NCBI RefSeq assembly: GCF_006335145.1
Contig: NZ_VDMN01000006.1
Location: forward strand, 248,001-312,000
From: Aliirhizobium smilacinae
GTDB lineage: Bacteria > Pseudomonadota > Alphaproteobacteria > Rhizobiales > Rhizobiaceae
Reading direction: 5' to 3'
Length of the DNA stretch: 64,000 nucleotides
This document shows positions 15,581-24,800 of this stretch, piece by piece; the stretch's first letter is position 1; each line of letters starts with the position of its first letter. The notes beneath the pieces were generated by a model. That model was not told the origin of the DNA. It ran no database searches and saw only the letters and a program-made list of their open reading frames with translations. A program made the position numbers and the translations under genes.

Positions 15581-15600
15581 CTCCCGTATTGGAACGGGAG
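15581..15600 (-). promoter_or_regulatory. Leader hairpin covering the BON gene ribosome site
   Basis: Reverse strand CTCCCGT, 6-base loop, ACGGGAG. The 3' arm contains the GGGAG of the ribosome site for the ATG at 15572. When folded it would hide that site. Confidence 0.5.
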
Positions 15601-15625
15601 GACAACGCATCGCGCCGGGAATGGT

Positions 15626-17566
15626 TCAGGTGCCGGTGACGGTACCGATCATATCGCTCAGCTGCTGCTGGGAGAATGGTTTGGGCAGACGGGGCAGATG
15701 GTTGCCGCTACCGTCGGGAAGCTCGGCGTAGCCGGTTGCCAGCACGACAGGAAGGCCGGGCCATTCGGTGGCGATTTCTGCGGCGAGTTCCGCGCCCGTC
15801 ATCTTCGGCATGGAATGGTCGGTGATGACGAGATCGATGCGGTTGTCTTCCTGCCTCAGGGCTGCAAGCGCCTCGGAGCCGCTATAGGCCTCGATCACCT
15901 GATGGCCGAGATCTTCCAGCATCAGCGTCGTGTTCATCAGCACGAGCGCATCGTCATCGACCGCAAGTACGATGAGCGGGCGATCGCCCAGCTTCTCGCC
16001 GTTACCGGCTGCCTGAGCATTTTCCTTCGGGCAGTCCTCTTCGTCTATCGTCGGCAGAAAAAGCGACACGGTGGTGCCCTCGTGCCTGACGCTTTCGATC
16101 GAGAGCATGCCGCCCGATTGTTCCGTCAGTCCCTGTACCATCGACAATCCCAATCCTGTTCCCTTGCCGACACCCTTGGTGGTGAAAAAAGGTGTCGTTG
16201 CGCGCGTTACCGTTTCCGGGTCCATCCCTTCGCCGGTATCGCTGACGTATATACGCAGATAGTCACCGCAGCGCAGTTTTCCACCCTCATCCTCAACATA
16301 GTGACGTTCAGCGCTGATCGTCACTGTTCCGCTTTCGCCCATCGCATCGCGGGCATTGACCACGAGATTGAGCAATGCGGTCTCGAGTTGCACGCTGTCG
16401 GTCAGCACGTTCGGCAGGTCCGGCGGGAAGTGCGTTTCGATGCGCATCGACGAGCGCAGCGAACGTTCGAGAAAATCCATCATGCCGGCGACCAGCAAGG
16501 GCACGTTGACCGGGCGCATGTTCAGTTCCTGCCGGCGGGAAAAGGCCAGCATCCGCTGCGTCAGTGCCGCACCACGTTCCGTACCCTGCAGTGCGTTGTC
16601 GAGAAGGGGGCGAAGGGCAGGGTCGTCCGGCATGCGCTTGCGCAGGATTTCGAGGCTGCCCATGATCGCCATCAGCAGATTGTTGAAATCGTGGGCGATA
16701 CCGCCGGTCAGCTGGCCGATCGCCTCCATCTTCTGCGCCTGGAACAGTTCCTCGCGGGTCTTGGTCAGCGCCTTCTGCGCCTCGACCTTTTCGGAAATAT
16801 CGCGGGTGATCTTGGCATAACCGATCAACTGGCCGGTCTCGCCGCGGATGGCGTCGATAACGACATGCGCCCAGAAGGTCGTGCCGTCCTTGCGCTGTCT
16901 CAGGCCCTCGCGCTCGACCCTGCCGATGCGGCGGGCGATTTCGAGATTGCGTTCCGGCTCGCCCTTCTTCTGGTCTTCCTCGGTATAGAAATGCGAGAAA
17001 TGCCTGCCGACAGCCTCCTCTGCCGTATATCCCTTGATGCGGGCGGCGCCTGCATTCCAGTTGCTGACGAAGCCATCGGGATCGAGCATGTAAAGCGCAT
17101 AATCGCTGACGCCGTTGACGAGCAGCTGGAATTTTTCCTCGCTCAGCCGCAGCTCGGCTTCCGCCTTCTTGCGTTCGGTCAGGTCGCGCGTCACCTTGGC
17201 GAAACCGAGAAGATGACCGCTGCGATCCCATATCGGATCGAGAATGACATGGGCCCAGAAGCGGGTGCCATCCTTGCGGATGCGCCAGCCCTCGCTTTCG
17301 AAGCGGCCCTCGTTCATTGCCGTTTCAAGCGCCTTTTCAGGCAAGCGTGCGCGACGATCTTCGTTGGAATAAAAACGGGAAAAATGATGGCCGAGAATTT
17401 CCTCGGGCTCGTAGCCTTTGAAGCGCTGCGCGCCGGCATTCCAGCTCGCAACGTGGCCGGATGGATCGAGCATGTAGATGGCATAGTCCGAGATTGCATC
17501 CACCAGCAGGCGATAGCGCTCCTGGTCGAGCAGTGAACCGTCGTGACTTTCCATCATCGCATGCAT
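15626..17566 (-). CDS. Hybrid sensor histidine kinase, PAS-PAS-HisKA-HATPase-REC
   Basis: 646 residues with no membrane span, so cytoplasmic. Two tandem PAS domains (about 15-130 and 140-258) are near-duplicates, each with a YxLYMLDPxG start and a WNAGAxRxKGY motif. The phospho-acceptor is H292 in GGIAHDFNNLL. The ATPase part has NARDAM and GTGLGLSMV. The C-terminal receiver (about 525-640) has D583 in TDHSMPKMTG. It probably passes phosphate internally to the receiver. The signal is unknown; PAS may bind flavin or haem but no diagnostic Cys or His is obvious. A perfect EcfG promoter lies upstream (17610-17634), so it is probably an output of the general stress response. Confidence 0.92.
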   Translation of the reverse strand: MHAMMESHDGSLLDQERYRLLVDAISDYAIYMLDPSGHVASWNAGAQRFKGYEPEEILGHHFSRFYSNEDRRARLPEKALETAMNEGRFESEGWRIRKDGTRFWAHVILDPIWDRSGHLLGFAKVTRDLTERKKAEAELRLSEEKFQLLVNGVSDYALYMLDPDGFVSNWNAGAARIKGYTAEEAVGRHFSHFYTEEDQKKGEPERNLEIARRIGRVEREGLRQRKDGTTFWAHVVIDAIRGETGQLIGYAKITRDISEKVEAQKALTKTREELFQAQKMEAIGQLTGGIAHDFNNLLMAIMGSLEILRKRMPDDPALRPLLDNALQGTERGAALTQRMLAFSRRQELNMRPVNVPLLVAGMMDFLERSLRSSMRIETHFPPDLPNVLTDSVQLETALLNLVVNARDAMGESGTVTISAERHYVEDEGGKLRCGDYLRIYVSDTGEGMDPETVTRATTPFFTTKGVGKGTGLGLSMVQGLTEQSGGMLSIESVRHEGTTVSLFLPTIDEEDCPKENAQAAGNGEKLGDRPLIVLAVDDDALVLMNTTLMLEDLGHQVIEAYSGSEALAALRQEDNRIDLVITDHSMPKMTGAELAAEIATEWPGLPVVLATGYAELPDGSGNHLPRLPKPFSQQQLSDMIGTVTGT

Positions 17567-17609
17567 ATTCCCCCCCGAAGCCGCACTCTTTCGCGGCTCG
17601 GCGCCACCA

Positions 17610-17634
17610 AACGTGCAAACCGGAATTTCGTTCC
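17610..17634 (-). promoter_or_regulatory. EcfG-type promoter, perfect consensus, for the hybrid kinase
   Basis: Reverse strand GGAAC (17634-17630), 16 bases, CGTT (17613-17610), 44 bases before the kinase start at 17566. Confidence 0.82.
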
Positions 17635-17726
17635 CGCGGACTACTTCTATTTACGCAGCGGTCCGGTGATACCACGATCTCTGAGGGCGTGCCAGAAAAA
17701 CGGCTTTTAACTTGAACAAGTCATTA

Positions 17727-18863
17727 CTAAATGTGTCTTTGTATTGGCGGCGTCAGTTCGCGTATCAGTTGCTGAAGGCTTCGCTGATCTGACGCCCCGG
17801 TCTTGTCATAAACCGCACCCAGTTGCGATTTGACGGTCCCGTCGGTAACGCCCTGAACCTCGGCAATCTGGTTGCGCGTGAGACCTTCTGCGACATAGCC
17901 GACCACGCGGCGTTCGGCCGGTGTCAGGGCGAAGAGCGCTGCGACGGCTTCCAGAGCAGTTTGCACCACTGTGCCTGCGGCGGCGACAAAAATTGCGGCT
18001 GCCGCATTGCCCTCGTAACCGCCGCCTTGCCGACGGCGCTGGAGGGGCAGGACATGCGCAACGGCGGGCCGTTCGCTTGAACCAAGGGGTACGTCGATGC
18101 CGGCTGCACCAAGCCTGATTTCGTCACGGGCGCCGAGCGCAACGGCGGCGGCGAGAGCGCTGCCCGCATGGTCATGTGCGCAGACAAGCCTGCCCGCATG
18201 GGCGCGCACGACCTTTTGCTCGCGTAGCCGCGCTTCTGCGGCTTCGTTGGCGAAAACGATCGACATGTCGTCTGCGACGATAAAGACCGCGTGATCCAGA
18301 GCGTTGATGACCTGACGCAGAACCGCGGTCTGGCCACGTTCGGTTTCCAGCATGTCGTGGATTGTCACCGCGCGTCGGATATGGGGGCCGAGCAGGCCGA
18401 CGAGATGGAATATTTCCGGATCTTTCGGCTGATACCGGACCGATATGTTGATCGTGCCGACGCGGCGAGGGCGCTTCAGGATCGCCATGTCGATCGAGTT
18501 CAGCACGCCGTAGCGGGAATGGAAATTGCGGTAGAGATCGCCACGTTGCCAGACCTCTTCGCCGTCGGGGCCATACAGTGCGAACATGCGCTCCAGCGTA
18601 TCCGGCTCGTCCAGCTCCATCCGGTGCAGCAAATGGAAAAAGGGCACGTCCTTGGCGTATTGCATCAGGGTGCGGATAGCTTCCTCGTCGTCGCAGGCAA
18701 TCTGCGCAAGGCTTGCCGAGCGGGTTTGGGTGTCGAACACCGCGATGGTCGTGAGAAAGCCGTCAATCCTCTGGTTGATCAGGCGCATGGCTTCGGGCCA
18801 TGAGGCCTCGCTGGCGACGCAGTCGTAAATTGCGCCGATTATTTCGGACAACTTCTGATCCAT
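17727..18863 (-). CDS. LuxR-type transcriptional regulator with PAS-like sensor region
   Basis: 378 residues. The C-terminal HTH (about 309-370) has LTPAERRVVGYVAEGLTRNQIAEVQGVTDGTVKSQL in short conserved blocks typical of LuxR/GerE proteins. The middle (about 190-300) has a PAS-like INALDHAVFIVADDMSIVFANEAAE segment. The N-terminal half is helical and unassigned. No receiver domain is present, so it is probably ligand- or redox-controlled. It is transcribed divergently from the secreted protein/DUF4242 operon at 19043, 179 bases apart, which makes that operon a likely target. Confidence 0.85.
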   Translation of the reverse strand: MDQKLSEIIGAIYDCVASEASWPEAMRLINQRIDGFLTTIAVFDTQTRSASLAQIACDDEEAIRTLMQYAKDVPFFHLLHRMELDEPDTLERMFALYGPDGEEVWQRGDLYRNFHSRYGVLNSIDMAILKRPRRVGTINISVRYQPKDPEIFHLVGLLGPHIRRAVTIHDMLETERGQTAVLRQVINALDHAVFIVADDMSIVFANEAAEARLREQKVVRAHAGRLVCAHDHAGSALAAAVALGARDEIRLGAAGIDVPLGSSERPAVAHVLPLQRRRQGGGYEGNAAAAIFVAAAGTVVQTALEAVAALFALTPAERRVVGYVAEGLTRNQIAEVQGVTDGTVKSQLGAVYDKTGASDQRSLQQLIRELTPPIQRHI

Positions 18864-19042
18864 GCCGATGATCCTGTGCCTGCCGCGCCATGGCGGTCAA
18901 TCCTGACAATCTGCAATTGTGATAGTGTTTCGGAAAATATCAATCATCCCCCGTGCGGGAGATGTGCGGCGAGCCATCTTCCCTAGAAATGCGCCGGCCG
19001 GAGGGGATCCGGTATCAAGCACATTTCAAGGAGATGACACGC

Positions 19043-19528
19043 ATGACGCGAATAAGAACGTTGTTGGCAATGCTTCTCGTATCTGCCGCATTGCCGGCGA
19101 TGGCCGCCGCAGAAGGAGGCCTGCCGGCCAAGGTCCGGGAAGCGAATGCCCGGTTCAAGGATGTGAAACAGGCGGTCAAGGAGGGATATTCGCCAATCCC
19201 CTGCACGAGTGGTGTGGATGGTGGGGCCATGGGTATCCACTACGTCAATGGAGACCTGATCAAGGACGAGGCCATCGACCTGTCGAAGCCGGAAGCCGTG
19301 ATGTACGAGCCGGACGCGCATGGCCGGATGGAGCTGGTCGCGGTCGAATATATCACCACCAAGGGGCCGGCAAATCTGGAAGGGCAATTGTTCAGCCTGA
19401 CCGGAGCGCCGAACCGCTACGGGTTGCCGGCCTTCTACGAACTGCATGTCTGGGCCTGGCGCAAGAACCCCAAGGGAGCCTTCGCAGACATGAACCCCAC
19501 CGTCAGCTGCGAACATGCGCATGGCTGA
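19043..19528 (+). CDS. Secreted hypothetical protein, 161 aa
   Basis: The second ATG (19043) is chosen because AAGGAG directly abuts the first. Residues 1-24 form a signal peptide ending AMAAAEGG, so the mature protein is periplasmic. The mature part has YSPIPCTSGVDGGAMGIHYVN, a single cysteine in a conserved-looking motif, a strand-rich middle, and HVWAWRKNPKGAFADMNPTV before an ending CEHAHG that could bind metal. I recognise it only as a conserved-type unknown. It is followed after 55 bases by a DUF4242 gene and is divergent from a LuxR regulator. Confidence 0.75.
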   Translation: MTRIRTLLAMLLVSAALPAMAAAEGGLPAKVREANARFKDVKQAVKEGYSPIPCTSGVDGGAMGIHYVNGDLIKDEAIDLSKPEAVMYEPDAHGRMELVAVEYITTKGPANLEGQLFSLTGAPNRYGLPAFYELHVWAWRKNPKGAFADMNPTVSCEHAHG

Positions 19529-19583
19529 CCGGCGCGCAAAGCGGCCGGCAGCATTCGAAACAAATCCACGAAAGGATACCTCA

Positions 19584-19856
19584 ATGCCTCAATTCGTCAT
19601 CGAACGAAATATTCCGGGTCTCGGAAACATGGACCAGCAAACGTTGAAGGAGATCTCGGCCAAATCGAACGCGGTCGTCGACGGGCTGGGTGAACCCTAT
19701 ACCTGGGTCACCAGCTATGTGACCGGTGAAAAGATGTATTGCGTCCACGAGGCGGAAAGCGCCGATGTGATCTACCGTCATGCCAGGGAGGGTGGCTTCC
19801 CGGCGGACCGGGTGACGGAGATCACCAGTCTCATCGGGCCGCATACGGGTCGATGA
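19584..19856 (+). CDS. DUF4242 protein, 90 aa
   Basis: The ATG at 19584 follows AAAGGA. The sequence matches the DUF4242 pattern: MPQFVIERNIPGLGNMD, then SYVTGEKMYCVHEAES, then IYRHAREGGFPADRVTEI. The family is a small ferredoxin-like fold reported to bind metal, with no settled function. The conserved Cys and His are present. It probably forms an operon with the secreted protein upstream; the two genes may share control by the divergent LuxR regulator. Confidence 0.85.
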   Translation: MPQFVIERNIPGLGNMDQQTLKEISAKSNAVVDGLGEPYTWVTSYVTGEKMYCVHEAESADVIYRHAREGGFPADRVTEITSLIGPHTGR

Positions 19857-19962
19857 GCGGGGAGGGCGGCCGGCGGGGTGAGGCCGCCTCTTCCAAAGCC
19901 TGACTTTCTGCCACGCTCAAGGCTCTGCCGGCTCGGGTCCAGGTTGACAGTTTTTCGCTTTT

Positions 19963-20004
19963 GATTTACGACTGACGAAAATTAAAATTCGTCAGTCGTA
20001 AATC
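19963..20004. promoter_or_regulatory. 17-bp palindromic operator upstream of tetR-RND operon
   Basis: GATTTACGACTGACGAA (19963-19979), 8 A/T bases, then the exact complement (19988-20004). It ends 10 bases before the TetR ATG and covers the ribosome-proximal promoter region, as expected for an autorepressor. Confidence 0.85.
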
Positions 20005-20014
20005 GTGAGGAAAT

Positions 20015-20617
20015 ATGGATAACGCCGACATGCATGCTGAGGCTGTGCGTCAGGAGAATATTCAGCGGATTCTCGATACCGCCGAGCGGTTGTTCAAGCA
20101 TTACGGCTATACCAAGACGAATGTCGCCGACATCGCCAAGGATCTCGGCATGTCGCCGGCAAACATCTACCGGTTTTTCTCGTCGAAGTCGGATATCCAC
20201 AAGGCGCTGGCCGACAGGCTGTTGAATTCCGGCCGTGCGGTTGCGCTTGAGAACGCCAGGCGACCGGTGAGTGCTGCGGAACGGATACGCGACCATTTTA
20301 TGCAGCAGCATGCGATCACGATCGAAACCCTGCTGCATGAAAACAAGGTCCATGAAATGGTGATCGTCGCCATTCAGGAGCAGTGGTCCGTCATCGAAAG
20401 CCATATTCGGGAAATGCGGGAGATCGTGGCAGGCATCGTCCGCGAGGGTATTGCCGCCGGTGAATTTCGCGCTCAAGATGCCGATGCTGCCGCGGAATGT
20501 CTTTGTGATTGCACGGTGACCCTCTGTCACCCGCAGATCATCGCCGAATGCCTCATCGAGAACCGTCGTACGACGCCGGCCGATCTGGTCGATTTCGCCA
20601 TCAGGGCGCTGAAATAG
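20015..20617 (+). CDS. TetR/AcrR family repressor of the adjacent RND pump
   Basis: 200 residues. The N-terminal HTH is ILDTAERLFKHYGYTKTNV followed by ADIAKDLGMSPANIYRFFSSK (about residues 19-64). The C-terminal ligand domain is helical with two near-adjacent cysteines (CLCDC, about 163-167) and a third nearby, which might sense redox or thiol-reactive drugs, but this is inference. It is the first gene of an operon with the membrane-fusion protein (66 bases downstream) and the RND permease. The perfect palindrome at 19963-20004 is its probable operator. Confidence 0.9.
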   Translation: MDNADMHAEAVRQENIQRILDTAERLFKHYGYTKTNVADIAKDLGMSPANIYRFFSSKSDIHKALADRLLNSGRAVALENARRPVSAAERIRDHFMQQHAITIETLLHENKVHEMVIVAIQEQWSVIESHIREMREIVAGIVREGIAAGEFRAQDADAAAECLCDCTVTLCHPQIIAECLIENRRTTPADLVDFAIRALK

Positions 20618-20683
20618 AAAAACCTCGAAATGAAAAGCCGGTGTCGCAAGACGCCATATGCAATCGCCACCGGAGTGGGGGCT

Positions 20684-21838
20684 ATGTCCTTGATCACTAT
20701 TCGACGTTCTTGCGTTTTCGCAAAAGGACTGCTTTTCGCAGTCGCCTTCAGTGCCCTGGCGGGCTGCTCGGAAGAGAAGAAAGTCGAGGCGCCGGATCCG
20801 GTTCGTCCGGTCAAGGTTGTCGAGATCGGCGGGCCGGAGATCGGGCGTAGTCTGGTCTATTCCGGTTCGGTCAGGGCTCGGACCGAGATGAATCTCGGCT
20901 TTCGCGTTGCCGGCAAGATTACCGAACGACTCGTTGATGTCGGCGACCGGGTTAAGCCCGGCACCGTGCTCGCAAGGCTCGATGCGGTGGATTACCAGCT
21001 TTCGGTGCGCAGAGCCGATGCCGATCTGAGATCCGCCCAGAAACAAGTTGAAATTACGGGGCTTGCCCGCAAGCGTGCGGAAACGCTGGCGGAAAAGAGC
21101 GTCACCTCACAGTCGCAGCTCGAACAGGCCCAGCTTGCCGCCGATCAGGCGCAATCGCAGCTTCAATCTGCTCAATCGGCGCTTGAAGAGGCGCAGAACC
21201 AGGTCGCCTATACCGAACTGAAAGCCACCCAGAACGGTATCGTGACCACGGTCAGTGCCGATATCGGCCAGGTCGTCAGTGCCGGCACGACGGTGGTTGC
21301 GGTTGCGGTCGACGGCGAAAAGGAAGTGCAGATCGCCGTGCCGGAAACGGATATCGTCCATTTCAAACCCGGCAAATCGGTAAAGGCCAGCTTCTGGTCG
21401 GCGCGAGATCTGGTGCTTGAAGGCAAGGTCCGCGAAGTGGCCGGCAGCGCCGACGCGCAGTCGCGTACCTTCGCCGTCCGGGTCAGCCTGCCGGCAGATG
21501 ACCGGGTGCTGATCGGCATGACGGCAACGATCGATGCGGTCGAGGACAATGTCGCGCCAACATTCGGCGTGCCGCTCGCAGCGCTTTCCCAGAAAGACGG
21601 CAAGCCGGTTGTGTGGATCGTCGATCGCGAAAAGGGCGAGGTCAGTGCCCGGCCGGTTACTGTCGCGGGATATGGCGACAGCAGTGCGCGGATTTCCGAG
21701 GGGCTTGCCAAGGGCGACCTCGTCGTCTCGGCCGGCACGCAGTTCATGAAGGACGGGTTGAAGGTCAAGCTGCCCGAAACGGTCGCGTCGCGCTTCGGCA
21801 GCGTATCGACCCAGTCCACCGCTTCGATCCAGCCTTAA
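20684..21838 (+). CDS. RND efflux periplasmic adaptor (membrane fusion lipoprotein)
   Basis: 384 residues from ATG 20684, chosen over 20630 because the export signal starts there. A lipobox LAGC puts the lipidated Cys at residue 28. After it come a barrel-sandwich/lipoyl half (VAGKITERLVDVGDRVKPGTVLARLD), a glutamine-rich coiled coil (about 100-170, EQAQLAADQAQSQLQSAQ), the second lipoyl half (QNGIVTTVSADIGQVVSAG) and beta-barrel domains. It links the inner-membrane pump to an outer-membrane TolC-type channel, which is not encoded here. It follows the tetR gene and precedes the RND permease by 28 bases. Confidence 0.92.
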   Translation: MSLITIRRSCVFAKGLLFAVAFSALAGCSEEKKVEAPDPVRPVKVVEIGGPEIGRSLVYSGSVRARTEMNLGFRVAGKITERLVDVGDRVKPGTVLARLDAVDYQLSVRRADADLRSAQKQVEITGLARKRAETLAEKSVTSQSQLEQAQLAADQAQSQLQSAQSALEEAQNQVAYTELKATQNGIVTTVSADIGQVVSAGTTVVAVAVDGEKEVQIAVPETDIVHFKPGKSVKASFWSARDLVLEGKVREVAGSADAQSRTFAVRVSLPADDRVLIGMTATIDAVEDNVAPTFGVPLAALSQKDGKPVVWIVDREKGEVSARPVTVAGYGDSSARISEGLAKGDLVVSAGTQFMKDGLKVKLPETVASRFGSVSTQSTASIQP

Positions 21839-21866
21839 TCGCCCTGCGCTGAAAAGGACAACCCCA

Positions 21867-24800
21867 ATGAGTTCCTCCAATCAGGCAAATCCGCAGCCAA
21901 AGGGCGGTTTCAACCTTTCGCGCTGGGCGATCGGCCATCCGAGCATTGCGCGCTTCCTGTTCGGCCTGATCATCGTCATGGGCATTCTCGGCGTCATGAA
22001 CATGGGCCAGAAGGAAGATCCCGACTTCACCTTCCGCGTCATGGTGGTGCAGAGCGTCTGGCCTGGCGCCTCGGTTGAAGACATGCAGAACCAGGTCGTC
22101 AACAAGATCGAGCGCAAGCTGCAGGAAACGCCTCATCTCGACTGGGTAAAGTCCTACACGCGCGCCGGTATCGCTATCACCACGATCCAGGTGAAGGGCG
22201 ATACGAATTCGCAAGAGGTTGCAGACGCCTTCTATCAGGTGCGCAAGAAGGTCGGCGACATCAAGCAGGATCTGCCGAGCGGTTTGCTCGGTCCCTATTT
22301 CAACGACGAATTCGGCGATACTTATATCACGCTGCATGCGATCACCGGCGAGGGCTACAGCTACCCGGAACTCAAGCAATTTGCCATTCAGGCGCGCGAC
22401 ATGCTGCTTGCCACGCCCGGCGTGGAAAAGGCCACGATCCTCGGCGACCAGCCGCAGAAGATCTTCATCGATATTTCCTCCAAGGCGATGGCCGAGCGCG
22501 GTCTCAACGTGACCAATATCCAGGATGCCTTGGCCGGCCAGAATACCGTCGATGCTTCGGGCAGCGTGCAGACCGCGGATCGCTCGGTGCGCATCTCCGT
22601 CGAAGGCGACGTGAGGACGCCGGAAGACATTCGCGAGCTGAGGATCAAGGCTGGCGATCAGGTGATCCGGCTCGGCGATATCGCTACCGTCAAGGATGGC
22701 CTCGTTGATCCGTATGAGCGGAAATTCCGCTTCAACGGGCATGACAGCGTCCAGCTCGGCGTCGTCATGGCCAACGGCTTCAAGGTGACCGATGTCGGCC
22801 ATGACATCGAGGAGACCTACAAGCGATTTGCCGAAACGCTGCCGATCGGCGCCGAAGTGCATCAGGTTTCCAACCAGCCGGAAGTCGTGACCGAAGCGGT
22901 CGGGGAATTCACCCAGGCACTGATGGAGGCGCTTGCCATCGTGCTGGTCGTGTCGCTGATCTCGATCGGCTGGCGCTCGGGCATCGTGATCGCGATCGCC
23001 ATCCCGCTGGTGCTCTCGGCAACACTGGCGATCATGTATTATCTCGGCATCGAGCTGCAGCGCATCTCGCTCGGCGCGCTGATCATTGCGCTCGGGCTGC
23101 TCGTCGACGATGCGATGATCGTGGTCGAGATGATGGAGCGCAAACTGGAAGAGGGGCTTCCGCGGCTGGAGGCTGCGACATTCGCCTATTCCTCCACCGC
23201 CTTCCCGATGCTGACCGGCACGCTGATTACCACAGCCGGCTTCATCCCCGTCGGGTTTGCGGACTCGACGGCCGGTGAATATGTGCGCTCGCTGTTCTAC
23301 GTAGTCGGTATCGCGCTGATCGTGTCGTGGTTCGTGGCGGTCTATTTCACGCCGTGGCTCGGCTACATGCTGCTGAAACAGCGTGCCCATGCCGGAACCG
23401 GTCATCACCACGACGCCTATGATACGCGCATGTATCGCGGTGTGCGGCACACGGTGACCTGGTCTGTGCGCCACAAGGCGATCATTCTTCTCGCAACGCT
23501 CGGCATCTTTGCCGGCAGCCTGTGGTCGTTCCAGTTCATTCCGCAGAGCTTCTTCCCGCAATCGTCGAGGCCGGAAATTCTGGTCGACATGTGGCTGCCG
23601 GAAGGAACTGCGATCGAGGAGGTGGAACGTCAGGCCAAGGCGCTCGAAGACAAGATCATGCCCGATCAGGACAAGACCTTCATCGCCACCTTCATCGGCG
23701 AAGGCGCGCCGCGTTTCTTCCTGCCGCTCGACCAGCAGCTTCGCAATCCGAACTACGCCCAGTTGCTGATCATGTCGAAGGGGCTCGAGGAGCGCGAGCG
23801 GATGATCGTGAAGCTGCGGCAGATTCTTGCCGACGATTTCCCGACCGTACGCAGCAAGGTCGACCGCCTGTTCCTCGGTCCGCCAACCGGCTGGCCGGTG
23901 CAGATGCGCGTCATCGGCCCTGACAAGGCGGAAGTGCGCCGCATCGCCGATCAAGTGAAGGAGCGTTACCACCAGAACCCGCTTTTCGGTTCGATCCACG
24001 ACGACTGGATGGAGCCGGTGCCGGGCATGAAGCTGGTCATCGATCAGGACCGCGCCCGGGCGCTGGGTGTCTCGTCGCAGCGCGTGCGGCAGATGCTGCA
24101 GGCCGCAACAGCCGGCGCTCCGCTTGCGGATTTCCGTGATGGCGAAGAGACGGTCTCGATCGTGCTGCGCGAACCGGATGCGACCCGCGACCTGCTCTCT
24201 GCCGTCCAGTCGGTCTATGTGCCGACCGATTTCGGCGGCTTCGTGCCGGTGTCGCAGATCGCCCAGGTCGTGCCCGTGATGGAGCAGGGGATCGAGTGGC
24301 GGCGCGATCGCCTGCCGACGATCACCGTCAAGGCGACATTGCCCGATGGCATCGAGGCGACGCAGGCGTCGATGAATTTTTACAATTCGATTGCCGATCT
24401 GAGGGGCGCGCTTCCCGCCGGCTACCGGATCGAGATCCAGGGCGGTGCCGAGGATGCGGCCGAAAGCCAGGCCTCGATCGCCGCCAAGGCGCCGATCATG
24501 CTGCTGGTCATCATGCTTCTGCTGATGATGCAGTTGAGGCATTTCGGCAAGGCATTGCTGGTGCTCGCCACCGGTCCGCTCGGGATCATCGGCGCGGCGA
24601 TGGCTCTTCTGATCACCGGGGCGCCGTTCGGCTTCGTGGCGATCCTTGGGGTGATTGCGCTGCTCGGCATCATCATCCGCAACTCGATCATCCTGATCGA
24701 CCAGATCGACCAGGATATCGCGGCGGGCATGCATCGTCAGGAAGCGATCGTGGGCGCTGCCGTACGTCGTTTCCGGCCGATCATGCTCACCGCAATGACG

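Noticed and set aside
15588..15596. GGAAC in the BON gene leader on the plus strand
   Set aside because: Wrong strand for the BON gene and no gene downstream on the plus strand; it is part of the hairpin loop.
15698..17536. 612-residue plus-strand open frame
   Set aside because: Antisense to the hybrid kinase; composition is an artefact of codon bias.
21765..24734. 989-residue open frame on the reverse strand
   Set aside because: It is fully antisense to the RND permease, has His/Arg-rich non-protein-like composition, and follows from high GC with biased third positions.
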